DNA of 64,000 bases, taken from positions 3,037,928 through 3,101,927 of the forward strand of contig NC_049983.1 in the NCBI RefSeq assembly GCF_000003815.2, in the 5' to 3' direction. The notes under the pieces are model-generated. The model was given only the letters and a program-made list of their open reading frames with translations, ran no database searches and had not been told where the DNA came from. The stretch is from Branchiostoma floridae. Taxonomy: Eukaryota; Chordata; Leptocardii; Amphioxiformes; Branchiostomatidae. Both the position numbers and the translations under genes were made by a program. Shown here piece by piece: positions 35,447-46,336 of the stretch (the first letter of the stretch is position 1; every line of letters starts with the position of its first letter).

Positions 35447-38400
35447 GTAGGTATACACATGTACATGTACCAAAATATCTGTGTCCTACATTCTCTTGAT
35501 TGTTGCCATGCCACCTATTAGCTTTAGCAGGTACTGCAGCTATAAGTCTTGATGAAAAAATACTACCTATACACAGTTATGTGACTGTTGTGTAATGCAT
35601 GAAATGGAATGATTCATTGATTGCATATTTAACCTTTCTAAATTTGACTCGCCAAATGGTAGTATTACTATTAATCATGAACAGATCAAGACAGCTGTCT
35701 TACAAAAAGAAAGGTTCCTCTTTCTAAGAGACAGTAAAATAAAGAAGTTCAGAGTACTGTAATTCGCTTTGTCCTCTCGGTACCAAACTTTCACGGTCTG
35801 AGAAAATTTATCTTGTTCTCGGAACTAAATGTTCACGTTGAAGGAATTATTTGTTATCGTCACCAAAACGAATTATTTGTTATCGGTAATGATAAGTTGT
35901 CACCACAAAAACGCCACAAAAACATAGATTAATTACATTGAAAAAATCAGGAATTAATGTTTGCGGTTTTTCGCAATGGCAAATTCACCGTGAACTGAAA
36001 CCACCGCAAACATTTTTCCATGGCAGATTTACTGAGTATTACAAAATGTGGAACCAATTACCCCACAGCAGTAGGCCAGAAATACCGCCAAATCTTTCCC
36101 AGAAAAATTCTGAAGATGCCTGGCTGCAAATGTCCTTCCCTTTTATAGGCTTGTCCACCGATTGTCAGAATTAACCATGAAATAAGGAGACTAAACTAGG
36201 ACCCTAACGATTCCAGCAGATGTTCCCTGTCTGGATGATAAGGGCTTCTTATCGCATCTTAAGAATCCGAAGTGTCTGTCCAATGATTTAGCCCGGCATT
36301 GGAGGACAGATTTAAACTGGAAAAAAATTGAGACATGTGTTTGGTGAATCATGTCTCTATTTAGTCAACACTCTTTGTTATTTCTTAGAAGTATGTCTTG
36401 AGATTTTTTAAAGATTGTTGTTGTTTCTTCGTAGATAAGGCCATGTTGATTTGATTATATGGGACATCGTCTATAAGACCCCCAAAACTGGTCCGTGGTC
36501 AAAATGGTAAAAAATTTATGCTCTTGTGGATGTCATCCATATTATCAAATCAACATAGCTCAAAGAACATTTAAATGATTTTGTATGATTATGACCATAT
36601 ACAACTGTTACACACAATCATCCAATACACACATTGTTTTGTACGTTAATTCTCTTTTGACTGAAAGTGAACCAACATTAAAAATTACCATAATTATTAT
36701 TATTGCCACTGCTGAACTCTGCATCTTAACTGCATCTAATTATAGGAAAAAGTCACATTCTTTCTACACAGTTGTAATAGCTTGGCATGCATGATAGTTA
36801 ATGAGTAAACTAGTTTTAGATAACCCAGCATGTATTTTGTAGTATTACTAAAACCTACATGTACATTGTAGCTCTTCACACATGCTTAACACATGCTTCA
36901 TTTTACATGCTTCATGGCTAATCTCCAAGCAGATCGTTGCATGGCAAAAAGCGTACAAATGTCTATCCCAACATTTGCTTGGAGACAACCCCTAGCTCCA
37001 GAGCATCCCAATGCATGGCAGACTCGCACCCTGGATACCAGAACTTGCACAAGACAATACCAATCCCATCGAAGTGAAGAACCACCCCCCTGCAAAATTT
37101 ACTGCCACCGCAGCGGCGAAGGGTATTGTGAAAAGCAAACAGAAACAGCTTCCTGGCTCCCAGGATTCAAACTCAGGCTGAACCCAGGCTGCCAGATCAC
37201 AAACCTTTTTACATTCTAAATCGCTACATGTATGCCAAGGGGGTCAGACACATTTGGCATGGTCAGAAGGGCGGCTCTTGAACCCCACTGTTATACTACT
37301 TCCCCTTTTCTTTTTAAGATTTTTCCTTGAATCTCTGAGTTTGATATGCCTGTGTAGCAGATCTAAACTACTACGCCAACGAAAAGGGTCAGGCCCCCTT
37401 GGCATAGTCTGTTTGGTGGCACTTGAACCCCTTACAGTATAAATAATGGGATTGGTATTGCCTCTTTTGCTATGTGTCTGGCGTCCAGGTTAGCGGAGTC
37501 TGGGTGCTGCTTTTTTGGGGCTAAAGCACAGTGTCTTCTTTATTTGCCCCCATAACCACCACAGCAGGCAAGGTGAACAGGAAAACGCTCACAGCTTTTG
37601 AGTTGTACAAAGAGCATTTCTGGGAGCTCGTTCATGGCAAGGCCAACACCGAGTTGGACAAGGCGGCTGTAGCTGGTATGGCACAAAAATCCTCACCCAG
37701 CCTCAAAATGAACTGTCCTGTGGTGATACGCAGCTGTCCATCCTCAAACATAAAATCTAACACTCTGGCCATGAACGTTTCTTCTGTTTTCCAGTCACAA
37801 CGGACTCTACTGTGGCTTCTGGGAGTACACTCTTCCATTCACAATGTCTAAATTATAAACTTTACCACACAAACTCTTATGTCCTTCAGAAAGAACCAGG
37901 AAAAAGTGGGAAAGGAGGATTTGGTTTCTTTTAAATGTTGTGTAAAATTTTACTTGTTCTGCTCTATTTGTGACGATTTAGATTACACCTTTTCTGTCAG
38001 AAACATCCCTTGTCCCTCCAATCTTGCACCCCACCCCTTACCTAATTTTTCTTGGTCAAACCCTGACCTGTCACCCCAACGGGTGTTAAATCTCCCAAAG
38101 TCAGCTCCCTGATTGAAACACTTACCAACAATTTTATTCCAGCTGTCTTTTCTCAATCATTGAAACCTTTTCAACTCAGAGGACACTCTAGATGTAGACA
38201 CTATTTTCACACAGTACCATGTAGGGTTACTGTTGCATAGACCCTACTCCATAGCCCACATTAATAATTGTACCAAGTCTGTAGTATTCATACATTTGTA
38301 ACATAGCTCCTTGTAGTGCAGTATTATGTAGACTGATTGTTCTTGGCATACTAGTATATTTCGACACCTGCATGCATGTGGTGGTGGGAACTAACTTCTG

Positions 38401-38549
38401 ATAACCCTCCCTAATTTTCTCCATACATGTACATTTTGTATTGATGCAGACATACAGTTTATAATATGACAGTGTACTTTTCAGCCATAATTCTTTAATT
38501 AGTAAGATTCGAGAATTTGACGTTTTTTTCTTCAAATTTTGAACCCAAG
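35447..38549 (+). other. Intron within repeat 6
   Basis: Contains MITE fragments (about 35780-36020, family B-like; 36436-36557, palindrome with gttgatttgattatatgg and ccatattatcaaatcaac) and the cassette candidate at 37565. About 36890-37210 is a GC-richer SINE-like stretch. No other gene seen. Confidence 0.6.
37565..37675 (+). CDS. Candidate cassette exon inside Ig repeat 6 with tandem CAGCAG acceptor
   Basis: A segment open in phase 1 to phase 1 follows a tandem acceptor (cacagcag, allowing start at 37565 or 37568) and ends at gtatgg. It would insert about 36 residues including NRKTLTAFELYKEHFWELVH and GKANTELDKAAVAG between EAGSG and DVSIGIKC of repeat 6. I recognise no domain. The GC-rich codons and symmetric phase favour an exon; insertion into the middle of a conserved fold argues for rare or tissue-specific use, or for a chance open frame. 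Confidence 0.35.
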
Positions 38550-38801
38550 GTGACGTCAGCATTGGTATCAAGTGCTCCCCAGGTGTGGTTGGCGAGAGGG
38601 AAGCCGACATCGACTTTGACATCGTGAAGAACGACAACGACACCTTCACGGTGAGCTACGTCCCCCCCGCGGCCGGGCGCTACACCATCATGGTCATGTT
38701 CGGGGAGCAGGAGATTCCCAAGAGCCCCTTCACCATTCAGGTGGAGTCAGCTGGAGATGCCAGCAAGGTGAAAGCTGAGGGACCTGGTCTGGAACCTACA
38801 G
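38550..38801 (+). CDS. Filamin exon: rest of repeat 6 and start of repeat 7
   Basis: Acceptor is gaacccaag and donor is gtgaga; phase 1 to phase 1, 84 codons. [39 protein letters not shown] and [11 protein letters not shown] complete repeat 6, nearly identical to vertebrate repeat 6 ([30 protein letters not shown]). [16 protein letters not shown] begins repeat 7. Confidence 0.97.
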
Positions 38802-38811
38802 GTGAGACACT

Positions 38812-38852
38812 TGAGTAGAGTAGAATAGAGTAGAGAAGAGTAGAGTAGAGTA
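38812..38852 (+). repeat. TAGAG pentanucleotide repeat
   Basis: gagtagagtagaatagagta and further units right after the repeat 6/7 exon donor. Confidence 0.9.
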
Positions 38853-39596
38853 TGATCACATATCTGCAATAGTTAAGAAGCGACGTATACAATTGAAATG
38901 TTGAAAGGCTGATGCATAGCAACACTTTTTTCAACCTTGCGCCCTGCAGATGTTTGTTTATCTGATTAAAGGGGTCGACCGAGGTGTATTTTTAACCTTC
39001 ATCTTGTATTCTTGTTTTAAACGTGACCTTTTTCAAAGTGTTTTTGTGCGAAATAAAGATGTTGTTGTAACAACAAGAGTAGAGTAATAAAAAGTAGAGT
39101 TCTTCAGTTAGCTAGAGCCTTCAAAATGCTGTCATTTTAGGTTTGTGTGGACTATATTCAGCGATCTGTAATTGTATAAAATGGTGTGGTGTTCCACATA
39201 CTATGTCAAGTCTTCCTTTAAAGCCGGAACTGTAGGCACAGTGACCACTGCTTCTGGTTAACCCCTTCTACTAGGATTCTGTTCCTAAAGACAGCCTGTC
39301 CTTTTGTTGCTGTTTGTTCTGCTCTTTATTAAATATGAACTTAGTACTGTGTTCTGTAGTTTTGCGTCTCTCTTTTACATTGATGTACTTCTGGTATACA
39401 CGGTGCATTATCTGTAGACTGTGCTACTATCTTTTACCTGTGTCAACGAACTGGAAAAGTGTGCGTTGTTTTTGCCTTGTAAGTGTGATTTCACTATGAT
39501 TTTTCGTAGCATATTTAGTCTAGTTTAACTGGATTTTCATTGGTAAACTCAGACCAGTGGGTGACTAGCTAATGTGTGTTTTGATTGGTTCCCCAG
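38853..39596 (+). other. Intron within repeat 7 region
   Basis: No recognisable feature. Confidence 0.6.
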
Positions 39597-39689
39597 GTGT
39601 TGTGTCAGGAAAGCCCACCTACTTCACTGTCAACACACGTGGAGCCGGGGAGGGCAAACTGGACTTGGACTTTGTTGGACCATCCAGGG
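39597..39689 (+). CDS. Filamin exon: Ig repeat 7, strands A-C
   Basis: Acceptor is ggttccccag and donor is gtaagg; phase 1 to phase 1, 31 codons. VVSGKPTYFTVNTRGAGEGK and LDLDFVGPSR match vertebrate repeat 7 (GKPTHFTVNAKAAGKGKLDV). It ends in a loop where the proline-rich exon at 40240 would be spliced in; skipping that exon joins it directly to 41689. Confidence 0.95.
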
Positions 39690-39767
39690 GTAAGGAAGTT
39701 ACATTATGTAGTACTTGTTAGCCATTTTGTATCTCCTTCTTGTAGCTGTCTTGATTTTAACAATATG

Positions 39768-39955
39768 TAGTAGAAGCCGCTTAATTTCCCACCCCATGTG
39801 CTAGTGCATTTTGTGCAAATATCCGAATGGTGCAACAAAGTGAAGTTTTGACAACTTCACTGGACTGGACCACACCACCAAGGGATTTTGGTAGGTCTTG
39901 CAATTAAAACATAAGTGTGCAAATATCCGTTATGCAATTAACTGGCTTCTACTGT
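39768..39955 (+). mobile_element. MITE family C (tagtagaagcc ends), copy 1
   Basis: Left tagtagaagccgcttaattt, right atgcaattaactggcttcta then ctgta. Interior includes ttgtgcaaatatccg and its repeat. A second copy is at 45942. Confidence 0.8.
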
Positions 39956-40239
39956 ATTTGAGGTAATCTCCATCGACTGTGGATCCCAATAAAGCTAAAT
40001 AAAGTCTCTCATTTTTGGATGAGCACTGTCGCATTTTTGCACACAGAGGAATCTTAGAGAACTCTTCTTTTAACTGTGAATAAATTCAGTGACCTGTCTG
40101 TCAAAGAAAACTTCACAGATTTAAAGCTCTTTCTGTGATCAGTTAAGCTAATACGCTGTCTGTCAGCGCTCTGTACTGAAGTCCTAAACATCAGCACAGA
40201 GTGCTTATTCTCCATTGCATATTGACCATTCATCTGTAG

Positions 40240-40961
40240 TGGACCTGGAGGCTACCCCTGCATCACCTCAAGTTGTAAGCCCTGCCCCAGTAAACCCTCT
40301 ACCAGCTCCAGCAATCCCTCTACCAGCCCCTGCAATCCCTCTACCAGCACCACCAATCCCTCTAGCAGCCAAAGCAATCCCTCTACCGGCCCCACCAATT
40401 CCTCTACCAGCTCCAGCAATCCCTCAACCAGCCCCACCAATCCCTCTACCAGCACCACCAATCCCTCTAGCAGCCCCACCAATCCCTCTACCAGCTCCGC
40501 CAATCCCTCTACCAGCCAAATCAATCCCTCAACCAGCCCAAGCAATCCCTCTACCAGCACCACCAATCCCTCTAGCAGCCCAAGCAATCCCTCTACCGGC
40601 CCCACCAATGCCTCTACCAGCCCCAGCAATCCCCCTACCAGCCCCACCAATCCCTCTAGCAGCCCCACCTGTACCCCTAATATCTCCAACCACCCCTGTA
40701 CAACCATCTGTGCCAGCTGTAGCACCAGCATCTCCAACCACTCCTGTGCCCCCCTCCCCCACAGCCGCTCCACCTGCTGTACCTACGTCTNNNNNNNNNN
40801 NNNNNNNNNNNNNNNNNNNNNNNNNNNNNNNNNNNNNNNNNNNNNNNNNNNNNNNNNNNNNNNNNNNNNNNNNNNNNNNNNNNNNNNNNNCGCCACAGTC
40901 CTGGTGAACCCCCTCTACTCCAGATCCGTATCTAAACCCCCTCCCAGTGGATACAACAAGG
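40240..40961 (+). CDS. Filamin cassette exon(s): long proline-rich heptapeptide repeat, with assembly gap
   Basis: Acceptor is tcatctgtag, taken in phase 1. It opens VDLEATPASPQVVSPAPVNP and then carries about 19 copies of a seven-residue unit of the form IPLPAPx (variants IPLAAxx, IPQPAPP). It ends with a Pro/Val/Thr-rich tail (SPTTPVPPSPTAAPPAVPTS). Bases 40791-40890 are N, a placeholder gap. After the gap, VLVNPLYSRSVSKPPPSGYN then KG is open and leads in phase 1 to the donor gtgagg. The frames before and after the gap do not match over exactly 100 bases, so the true gap length differs or an intron lies in it (gccacag before TCCTGG could be an acceptor). The product would be an extended polyproline-like arm in a loop of repeat 7. 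I know no counterpart in vertebrate filamins. Confidence 0.75.
40293..40688 (+). repeat. Coding minisatellite, 21-base unit, about 19 copies
   Basis: Near-identical 21-base units of the type AATCCCTCTACCAGCCCC plus a variable last codon encode the heptapeptide IPLPAPx. Variation between units is mostly at P/A, L/Q and P/K/Q positions. The repeat stays in frame throughout, and the adjacent assembly gap suggests the true array may be longer. Confidence 0.93.
40791..40890. other. Assembly gap (100 N)
   Basis: A run of exactly 100 N inside a proline-rich coding repeat. A round length is typical of a gap of unknown size. It probably reflects collapse or failure to assemble the 21-base coding repeat. 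Confidence 0.98.
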
Positions 40962-41688
40962 GTGAGGGTGAGTCCACAGGAGTGTAGTAACACCCTGCTA
41001 TGGGCAACAACTCATGCAAAACTCAAAAGGCCCACTTACCAACTGACCAATGAAAAGGAGTCTGCCTCAAGGTTTCCAGAGCTCATGATTTTTAACCAAT
41101 GATTTTTAACCTGAAAATTGAATAGTAATTACATGACTGTTTGGTCAGTGCTGATTTTGCTTATACACAGCTGCTGAAACTTTCCACTTATGACTATTAT
41201 CAAAATTTTCTTCTTTTGAAGACTGAGTTTGCCTTGGTTTCTGACTTGATTCCAAGAACACTACATGTATAACCAAAATGTACCCAAAACTGACAACATA
41301 ATCAATACAGAGTGGAAGCTTTGTTCCGACTGACACAAAAAATCAGCGCATTGAATTTTAGACTGTCCTCGTTGGTTGGTTGTCTTAAGTGCCTGTTTAC
41401 ATACTAATCTTGTCCGACATGTATTTTACATCCGAAAATAGGTTCATCAGGTTGGTAGAATATAGGATGAAGGAGAATTCTTGTTACACAACCAGTGGGT
41501 ACTTACATAGCTTACGTTTCGATGTCTGTCAGACACCTTCCTCAGAGCTTCTAACTGGAGTTCTGCTTCTCACCGTTATATATAGCCGATGTAGGTGGCG
41601 CTTTTGCGGTGAGAAAACAGTCCCAAACATGGCTTAGCTTGTATCCTCCCTCGTCCCGGTTTATCACTGTTCATCATGTATTTTACAG
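40962..41688 (+). other. Intron after the proline-rich exon
   Basis: Contains a dispersed-repeat-like piece near 41495-41555 (cttacgtttcgatgtctgtc, agacaccttcctcagagc). No coding evidence. Confidence 0.55.
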
Positions 41689-41883
41689 GAGGAGGAGCGA
41701 AGGATGTGAACATTGTAGACAACAAGGATGAGACCTTCACCGTACACTACACCCCGGTGGCTGCCGGCCCCATGAACGTCAGCGTCAACTATGCCGGCAA
41801 GCCCATTCCCAAGAGCCCCTTCAAGGTCAATGTGGCACCACCTGTTGACCTCAGCAAGGTCAAGGTCGATGGGCTTGGAGAAA
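41689..41883 (+). CDS. Filamin exon: rest of repeat 7 and start of repeat 8
   Basis: Acceptor is tattttacag and donor is gtacgt; phase 1 to phase 1, 65 codons. GGGAKDVNIVDNKDETFTVH, YTPVAAGPMNVSVNYAGK and PIPKSPFKVNVAPP complete repeat 7. VDLSKVKVDGLGE begins repeat 8 (vertebrate LDLSKIKVSGLGEKVDVG). Confidence 0.97.
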
Positions 41884-43100
41884 GTACGTCCTATTTTTTC
41901 TTTTCTTTTCTCCTTGATTACGAAAACTTGTAGTTCAAAACATGTAGTATACGACAGGCAGTTGTAATTGTTACTGCTTATAATCTATTAGATCTTGTTT
42001 TCTTCTTTTGCTGCAATAGATCTTTGTTGCTTGTGCAGTGTTCTTTCCTGTACTTTGTTGCTTTATGGTGTAATCTATCCTTCTGCAAGTTGCATTTCTA
42101 TGTGTGTACATTTACATGATTTATGTAGTCTTTACGTATTGGCGCTGGCTTCTCTCTTTCCTTGCATATACATGTAGGTGTATAGTAAAGGCTTTTGGGC
42201 AGTATCTTGGATTGGGCATTGGGAAATGTTATAACTCTAACTGACTTGCTTACTCAAACCTTTGCCTTCTTTTTGTGGTGTTTTGACTGCCTGAAATGGT
42301 GGATAACACTAACGATTCTGCCTTAAATCTCTTTAACTGTTTGCACCTTGCAGCACATAAACGCCATTTTTACAATGCTATGTATCAGAGGTTTGCTTTG
42401 CTTCCTAACATTGTGTGCTGTGTTTGAATGAGAACCGTTCCTTACACCCCCTTCCAACTAGAGCGGCAACCGCCCTGCTACTGAGTGATTTAACTGGTAA
42501 ATTACATTAATGAGAAGCAAATCATTTAATGCTTTATTGTCCTATCAGTCATGTAAATTTTGCATTAAGTCTTACACGAATCCGTTTTAGTTCGCAGTAT
42601 GGCCGCAGTATGATTGCCATCTGGTGTAATGGTCGTGGACCATAACAAATTGTTTAACCAGTATAAGAGAATTTGCATTACAGTGACTGTTCCGCTAAAC
42701 CTCTGTATGATCCTTCATGATCTGTCCCTATGTGTAGAGTTGCCTATTGTTCTGTCATCTTGAGTTGTGATTTGATTGTTTCACGATTGTGATCCTAACT
42801 TGTAACTGTGTGTGCTGCTTGATTTTAATCTTGTCCTGTCCACATTTGTTTTTCTTTCCGTGTCTGTGAAGCCAAAGGGCTTGTATTGAGCATTCTTCTT
42901 TGACTTCCTTGGTTTGAGGATGTTTGCACGCGAGAGTGGCACTCACACAAACAGTAAACTTACGTAACACACTGGTTTACCAACCTTCCTACTGCCCCGT
43001 CCAAGATCCAAAAACGAAATAGAATTCAAGGAACCGGAAAGCCTCTTTAAAGTTTAAGTTATAGCAGTGATCACACATTTTACATCGTCTTCATGTACAG
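41884..43100 (+). other. Intron at the start of repeat 8
   Basis: AT-rich; no recognisable repeat or exon. Confidence 0.6.
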
Positions 43101-43958
43101 AGGTGATTGTCAACCAGGAGAAGGAATTCGTTGTGCACACGCGCGGCGCTGGCGGCCTAGGAGTCGTGGAAATCACCATTGTGTCCGTTACCACGAAGAA
43201 GGTGTTGAAGACCACTCGCGTTGAGAAGAGAGGAGACGATTACATCTGCGTCTTCACCGCACTAGAGGTCGGCATGTACGCGGTGAATGTCTCGTACGAT
43301 GGGTTGGTGGTCGACGGGAGCCCCTTCGGTTTTGAGGCGGTGCCCGGAGCTAACCCCGGCAAGGTCAAGGCGTACGGGCCGGGGTTGAAGGGCGGAAAGG
43401 TCAACAGGGAGCAGACGTTCACCATCGACACGCGTGAGGCGGGACAGGGCGGACTCGGCCTGACCATCGAGGGGCCCAGTGAGTCTCGTATTGAGTGCAA
43501 GGACCGCGGAGACGGCACGTGTTCCGTGTCCTACTGGCCCGAGGACGTTGGAGAGTACAGCATTAACGTCATGTTCGCTGACCAGCACATTCCCGGGTCA
43601 CCGTTCCCCGCTAGGGTCGTTCCTGCACACGACGCCTCCAAGGTCAAGGCCAAAGGACCAGGGCTGTCTCCCGGCAACAAGGCCGGCGACCCCTGCGAGT
43701 TCACCGTCGACATCCGGGAGGCAGGCGAGGCCGAACTCACCATCGAGGTCATCACGGAGACCGGGGAGCGCGTGGATGTGAAGATCGAGGAAACGCACGA
43801 AGGAACGTTCCGGATCAAGTACGTGCCGCAGATCGCGGGATCCTACACCATCACCATCAAGTACGGAGGGGACCCCATCCCGCAGGTGCCGATCCGCATC
43901 ACCATCGAACAGAAGGTGGACGTCAGCGGGATCAGGTGTTACGGGCCTGGAGTCGAAG
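43101..43958 (+). CDS. Filamin exon: repeats 8, 9 and 10 and start of repeat 11 in one large exon
   Basis: Acceptor is cttcatgtacag and donor is gtgacg; phase 1 to phase 1, 286 codons. Repeat 8: KVIVNQEKEFVVHTRGAGG to GSPFGFEAVPG. Repeat 9: PGKVKAYGPGLKGGKVNRE, TFTIDTREAGQGGLGLTIEG to IPGSPFPARVVP. Repeat 10: DASKVKAKGPGLSPGNKAG to YGGDPIPQVPIRITIE. Repeat 11 starts VDVSGIRCYGPGVEG. Most other repeats in this gene are split over two exons, so the absence of introns across three repeats is notable. Third codon positions are strongly GC-rich. Confidence 0.98.
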
Positions 43959-44731
43959 GTGACGCACCACGGAGTGACATAACCCCCCTCACCCTCACCA
44001 TTATAACAATACCTTAGACCTTAAGTCCTCTTGTGTCTATAGGTACATTTGTCAGCATCTTACATTATAACCGTTGGCTAAGTCCCTATAACTCACCCAT
44101 CCCCAATCTGAGGTCTCCACGGCCAACTTACAGCTCAAAGAGACTTCAACAGTGTCTGTCTGAAGATGATACATTCACATTGAAAATATCTTGTGATGTT
44201 GAAGTGTCTACTTTCCTATTGAAATCTTGTGTTCAGTATCTTGCTCTCTTGTATGAGCTATATTCTTGTCTTCTTAACTCTGTCAATGTGAATGTTGTAC
44301 TCTTCTCTCTGTGTGAGTTGCATAGTATATGCTTAATGTGTAGCTTACTTAAAAATATATTCCGCAGTCTTTATATATAATTAGGATGCCTCAAGAAACC
44401 CCATTGTGCGAAATTCGACAACCCTTTCCCTGCAAATATATATACATGAATGTGCCAAATGCAGCATACTTCGGTGCCTTAAAGCCTTCTCTCGACACAC
44501 CATGTACCAATATTATTGCTTTTTGGATGATATATATGGTGAAAACTTATTCATATAAACCATTTTTCATATTTCCTTCACTTTATTTTCTTACGCCTAC
44601 ATGAGTCCCGAACCTTGATACAATATACATGTGTGTGCAAATGTATGACCGTTGGTTAAGGTGGGTTGGGGGGTATAGTGGAAACGTCCCCCCAAAAGAA
44701 CGTCACTAAAATTACTTGTTTGAATTTTCAG
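43959..44731 (+). other. Intron within repeat 11
   Basis: No recognisable feature. Confidence 0.6.
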
Positions 44732-44905
44732 GTATGTTTGTGGACGCCCCGACGGAGTTCACCATTGATGCAAAGTCCGTGAGCAGGAGGGGAGGTGACA
44801 ACGTACGCTGTGTCGTACAGAACCCGTCCGGAGCCAAGACCGAGGCCGCGGTGAAGGACAACAGGGACGGAACCTATACCGCCTCTTACACACCGTTTGA
44901 AGAAG
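44732..44905 (+). CDS. Filamin exon: Ig repeat 11, first part
   Basis: Acceptor is gaattttcag and donor is gtaaag; phase 1 to phase 1, 58 codons. GMFVDAPTEFTIDAKSVSRR, GGDNVRCVVQNPSGAKTEAA and DNRDGTYTASYTPFEEG match vertebrate repeat 11 (VFREATTEFSVDARALTQTGG.H.KA.VANPSG..TE, VEYTPYEEG). Confidence 0.97.
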
Positions 44906-45357
44906 GTAAAGTTGATTTATCTGTGTATTGGAGAGGATGGAGCATATTATATAATATAGCACGGACATCCCAACTACATGTACATGTAGTCTGAAGTTAG
45001 TAGAAAGAGCTGTTCCTTGCATACTTATAGATACTAGCTGTTCCTAAAATTCCTAAACAGATAAGCTGAGAGTACTTATAAGAGCTCAAAGTATGTAATA
45101 TCAATAAAAAAATGAACTGCATTCTTGTTTGTATCCCTTGTTTTAATTTGCCAGAATTTTAGTATTATTATTAGCGACAACAAGAGGAACAAGCCTGAAT
45201 AAGTTTTTTAACAGTGTCTTTGAGAGAGGCAATTGTTGGGATGTTAGTGGTAAATATTTAGGCTTTTCCTCTGACTGTTTTGCAAAGTTGCAACAAACTT
45301 AAGAAAAAAACTCATTTTCATTTTTCAACTGGCCACTTACAAAACTACATGAGGTAA

Positions 45358-45483
45358 CACTACTTAAACCTTTATCTGCGAGGTAACCTATATACATTGT
45401 TTCTAAAAGCAAGTCAATCGAAAATACTGCATTTTGATATAACAACAGATATAGGTTAACTCGTAGATAAAGGTGAACTAGCA
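45358..45483 (+). mobile_element. MITE family A, copy 6, internally shortened, touching a splice acceptor
   Basis: Left cttaaacctttatctgcg with ggtaacctatatacattg; right acagatataggttaac and gataaaggtgaactagc. About half the length of other copies. It ends 25 bases before the exon at 45509. Confidence 0.85.
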
Positions 45484-45508
45484 TTAACAATGCCTGTCCC
45501 CCATCCAG

Positions 45509-45672
45509 GCCGCCATCTGATTGACGTGCTGTATGAGGAACTACAGGTGCCGGGAGCGCCCTTCAAGGTCCAGGCTACGGAGGGCTGCGACCCGTCCAAG
45601 GTGCGCGCCTACGGGCCCGGACTGGAGGGCGGACTCACCGACAAGCCCCAACAGTTCACCATCGAGACTAAG
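45509..45672 (+). CDS. Filamin exon: end of repeat 11 and start of repeat 12
   Basis: Acceptor is cccccatccag and donor is gtaggt; phase 1 to phase 0. [20 protein letters not shown] closes repeat 11. [20 protein letters not shown], then [13 protein letters not shown], opens repeat 12, matching vertebrate TEGCDPSRVR.HGPG. The exon begins only about 25 bases after the end of a mobile element (45358-45483). Confidence 0.97.
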
Positions 45673-46176
45673 GTAGGTCTGGCTGTGGGGCAGAGACCTC
45701 TGGTGACTGGTGTTGGTAGTGCAGTTTCACAGAAGTTATATGGAAATTGATTATTTTGTCATTCTTAGTCTTTCTGCATTTGGAGTCACACTGTATAACT
45801 GCATGTCTTTAATGTAAGTGCAAGCAGTCCTTTTTACACTTAAGTCAACACAGGTTTTTTAAAAATAATTTGTGTCAGGATGTACATGTATGTTTGCGCA
45901 CTGCAGTGACCTTCATTTGACCTCTATTTAATCAAGGCTAGTACAGTAGAAGTCAGTTTTTAATTGCACAACAGATAACCACACACTTCTATTAGTTGCA
46001 CGAAATCCCAAAACCCTGTGATGGTGCGTCCAGCTAAATAATTTTGCTTTTTTGCACCATCCGGATGATTGCACGAAATGAGCTGGCAACTTGGGTGTGC
46101 AATTAAACGGCTTCTACTGTACAGGGCGATTCAGTTTGGATGACACTCATTGATTGATTTTCCATACTTTGTTCAG
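45673..46176 (+). other. Intron within repeat 12
   Basis: Mostly the MITE at 45942; otherwise unremarkable. Confidence 0.6.
45942..46121 (+). mobile_element. MITE family C (tacagtagaag ends), copy 2
   Basis: Left tacagtagaagtcagttttt then aattgcac, right gtgcaattaaacggcttcta then ctgta. Interior: tgcaccatccggatgattgc. Relates to 39768. Confidence 0.88.
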
Positions 46177-46336
46177 GGTGCTGGTACTGGTGGTCTAGGT
46201 CTGGCCATCGAGGGCCCCTCGGAGGCCAAGATGACGTGCAAGGACAACAAGGACGGCAGCTGCACCGTGGAGTACTTCCCCACCACCCCTGGGGACTACG
46301 ACATCCACATCTCCTATGGAGAACAGCCAATCAGAG
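46177..46336 (+). CDS. Filamin exon: Ig repeat 12, middle
   Basis: Acceptor is tttgttcag and donor is gtaaga; phase 0 to phase 1. [40 protein letters not shown] and [14 protein letters not shown] match vertebrate repeat 12 ([35 protein letters not shown]). The last codons (GAACAGCCAATCAGAG) plus donor have been amplified into the minisatellite that fills the next intron. Confidence 0.97.

Noticed and set aside
36893-37219. 108-codon frame rich in Cys, Gln and Thr
   Set aside because: Looks like repeat-derived sequence in an intron; no domain, no splice signals in a compatible phase.
40252-40773. Long minus-strand open frame of Leu/Val/Glu/Gly repeats
   Set aside because: It is the antisense of the 21-base proline repeat; a repeat unit divisible by three leaves several frames open.
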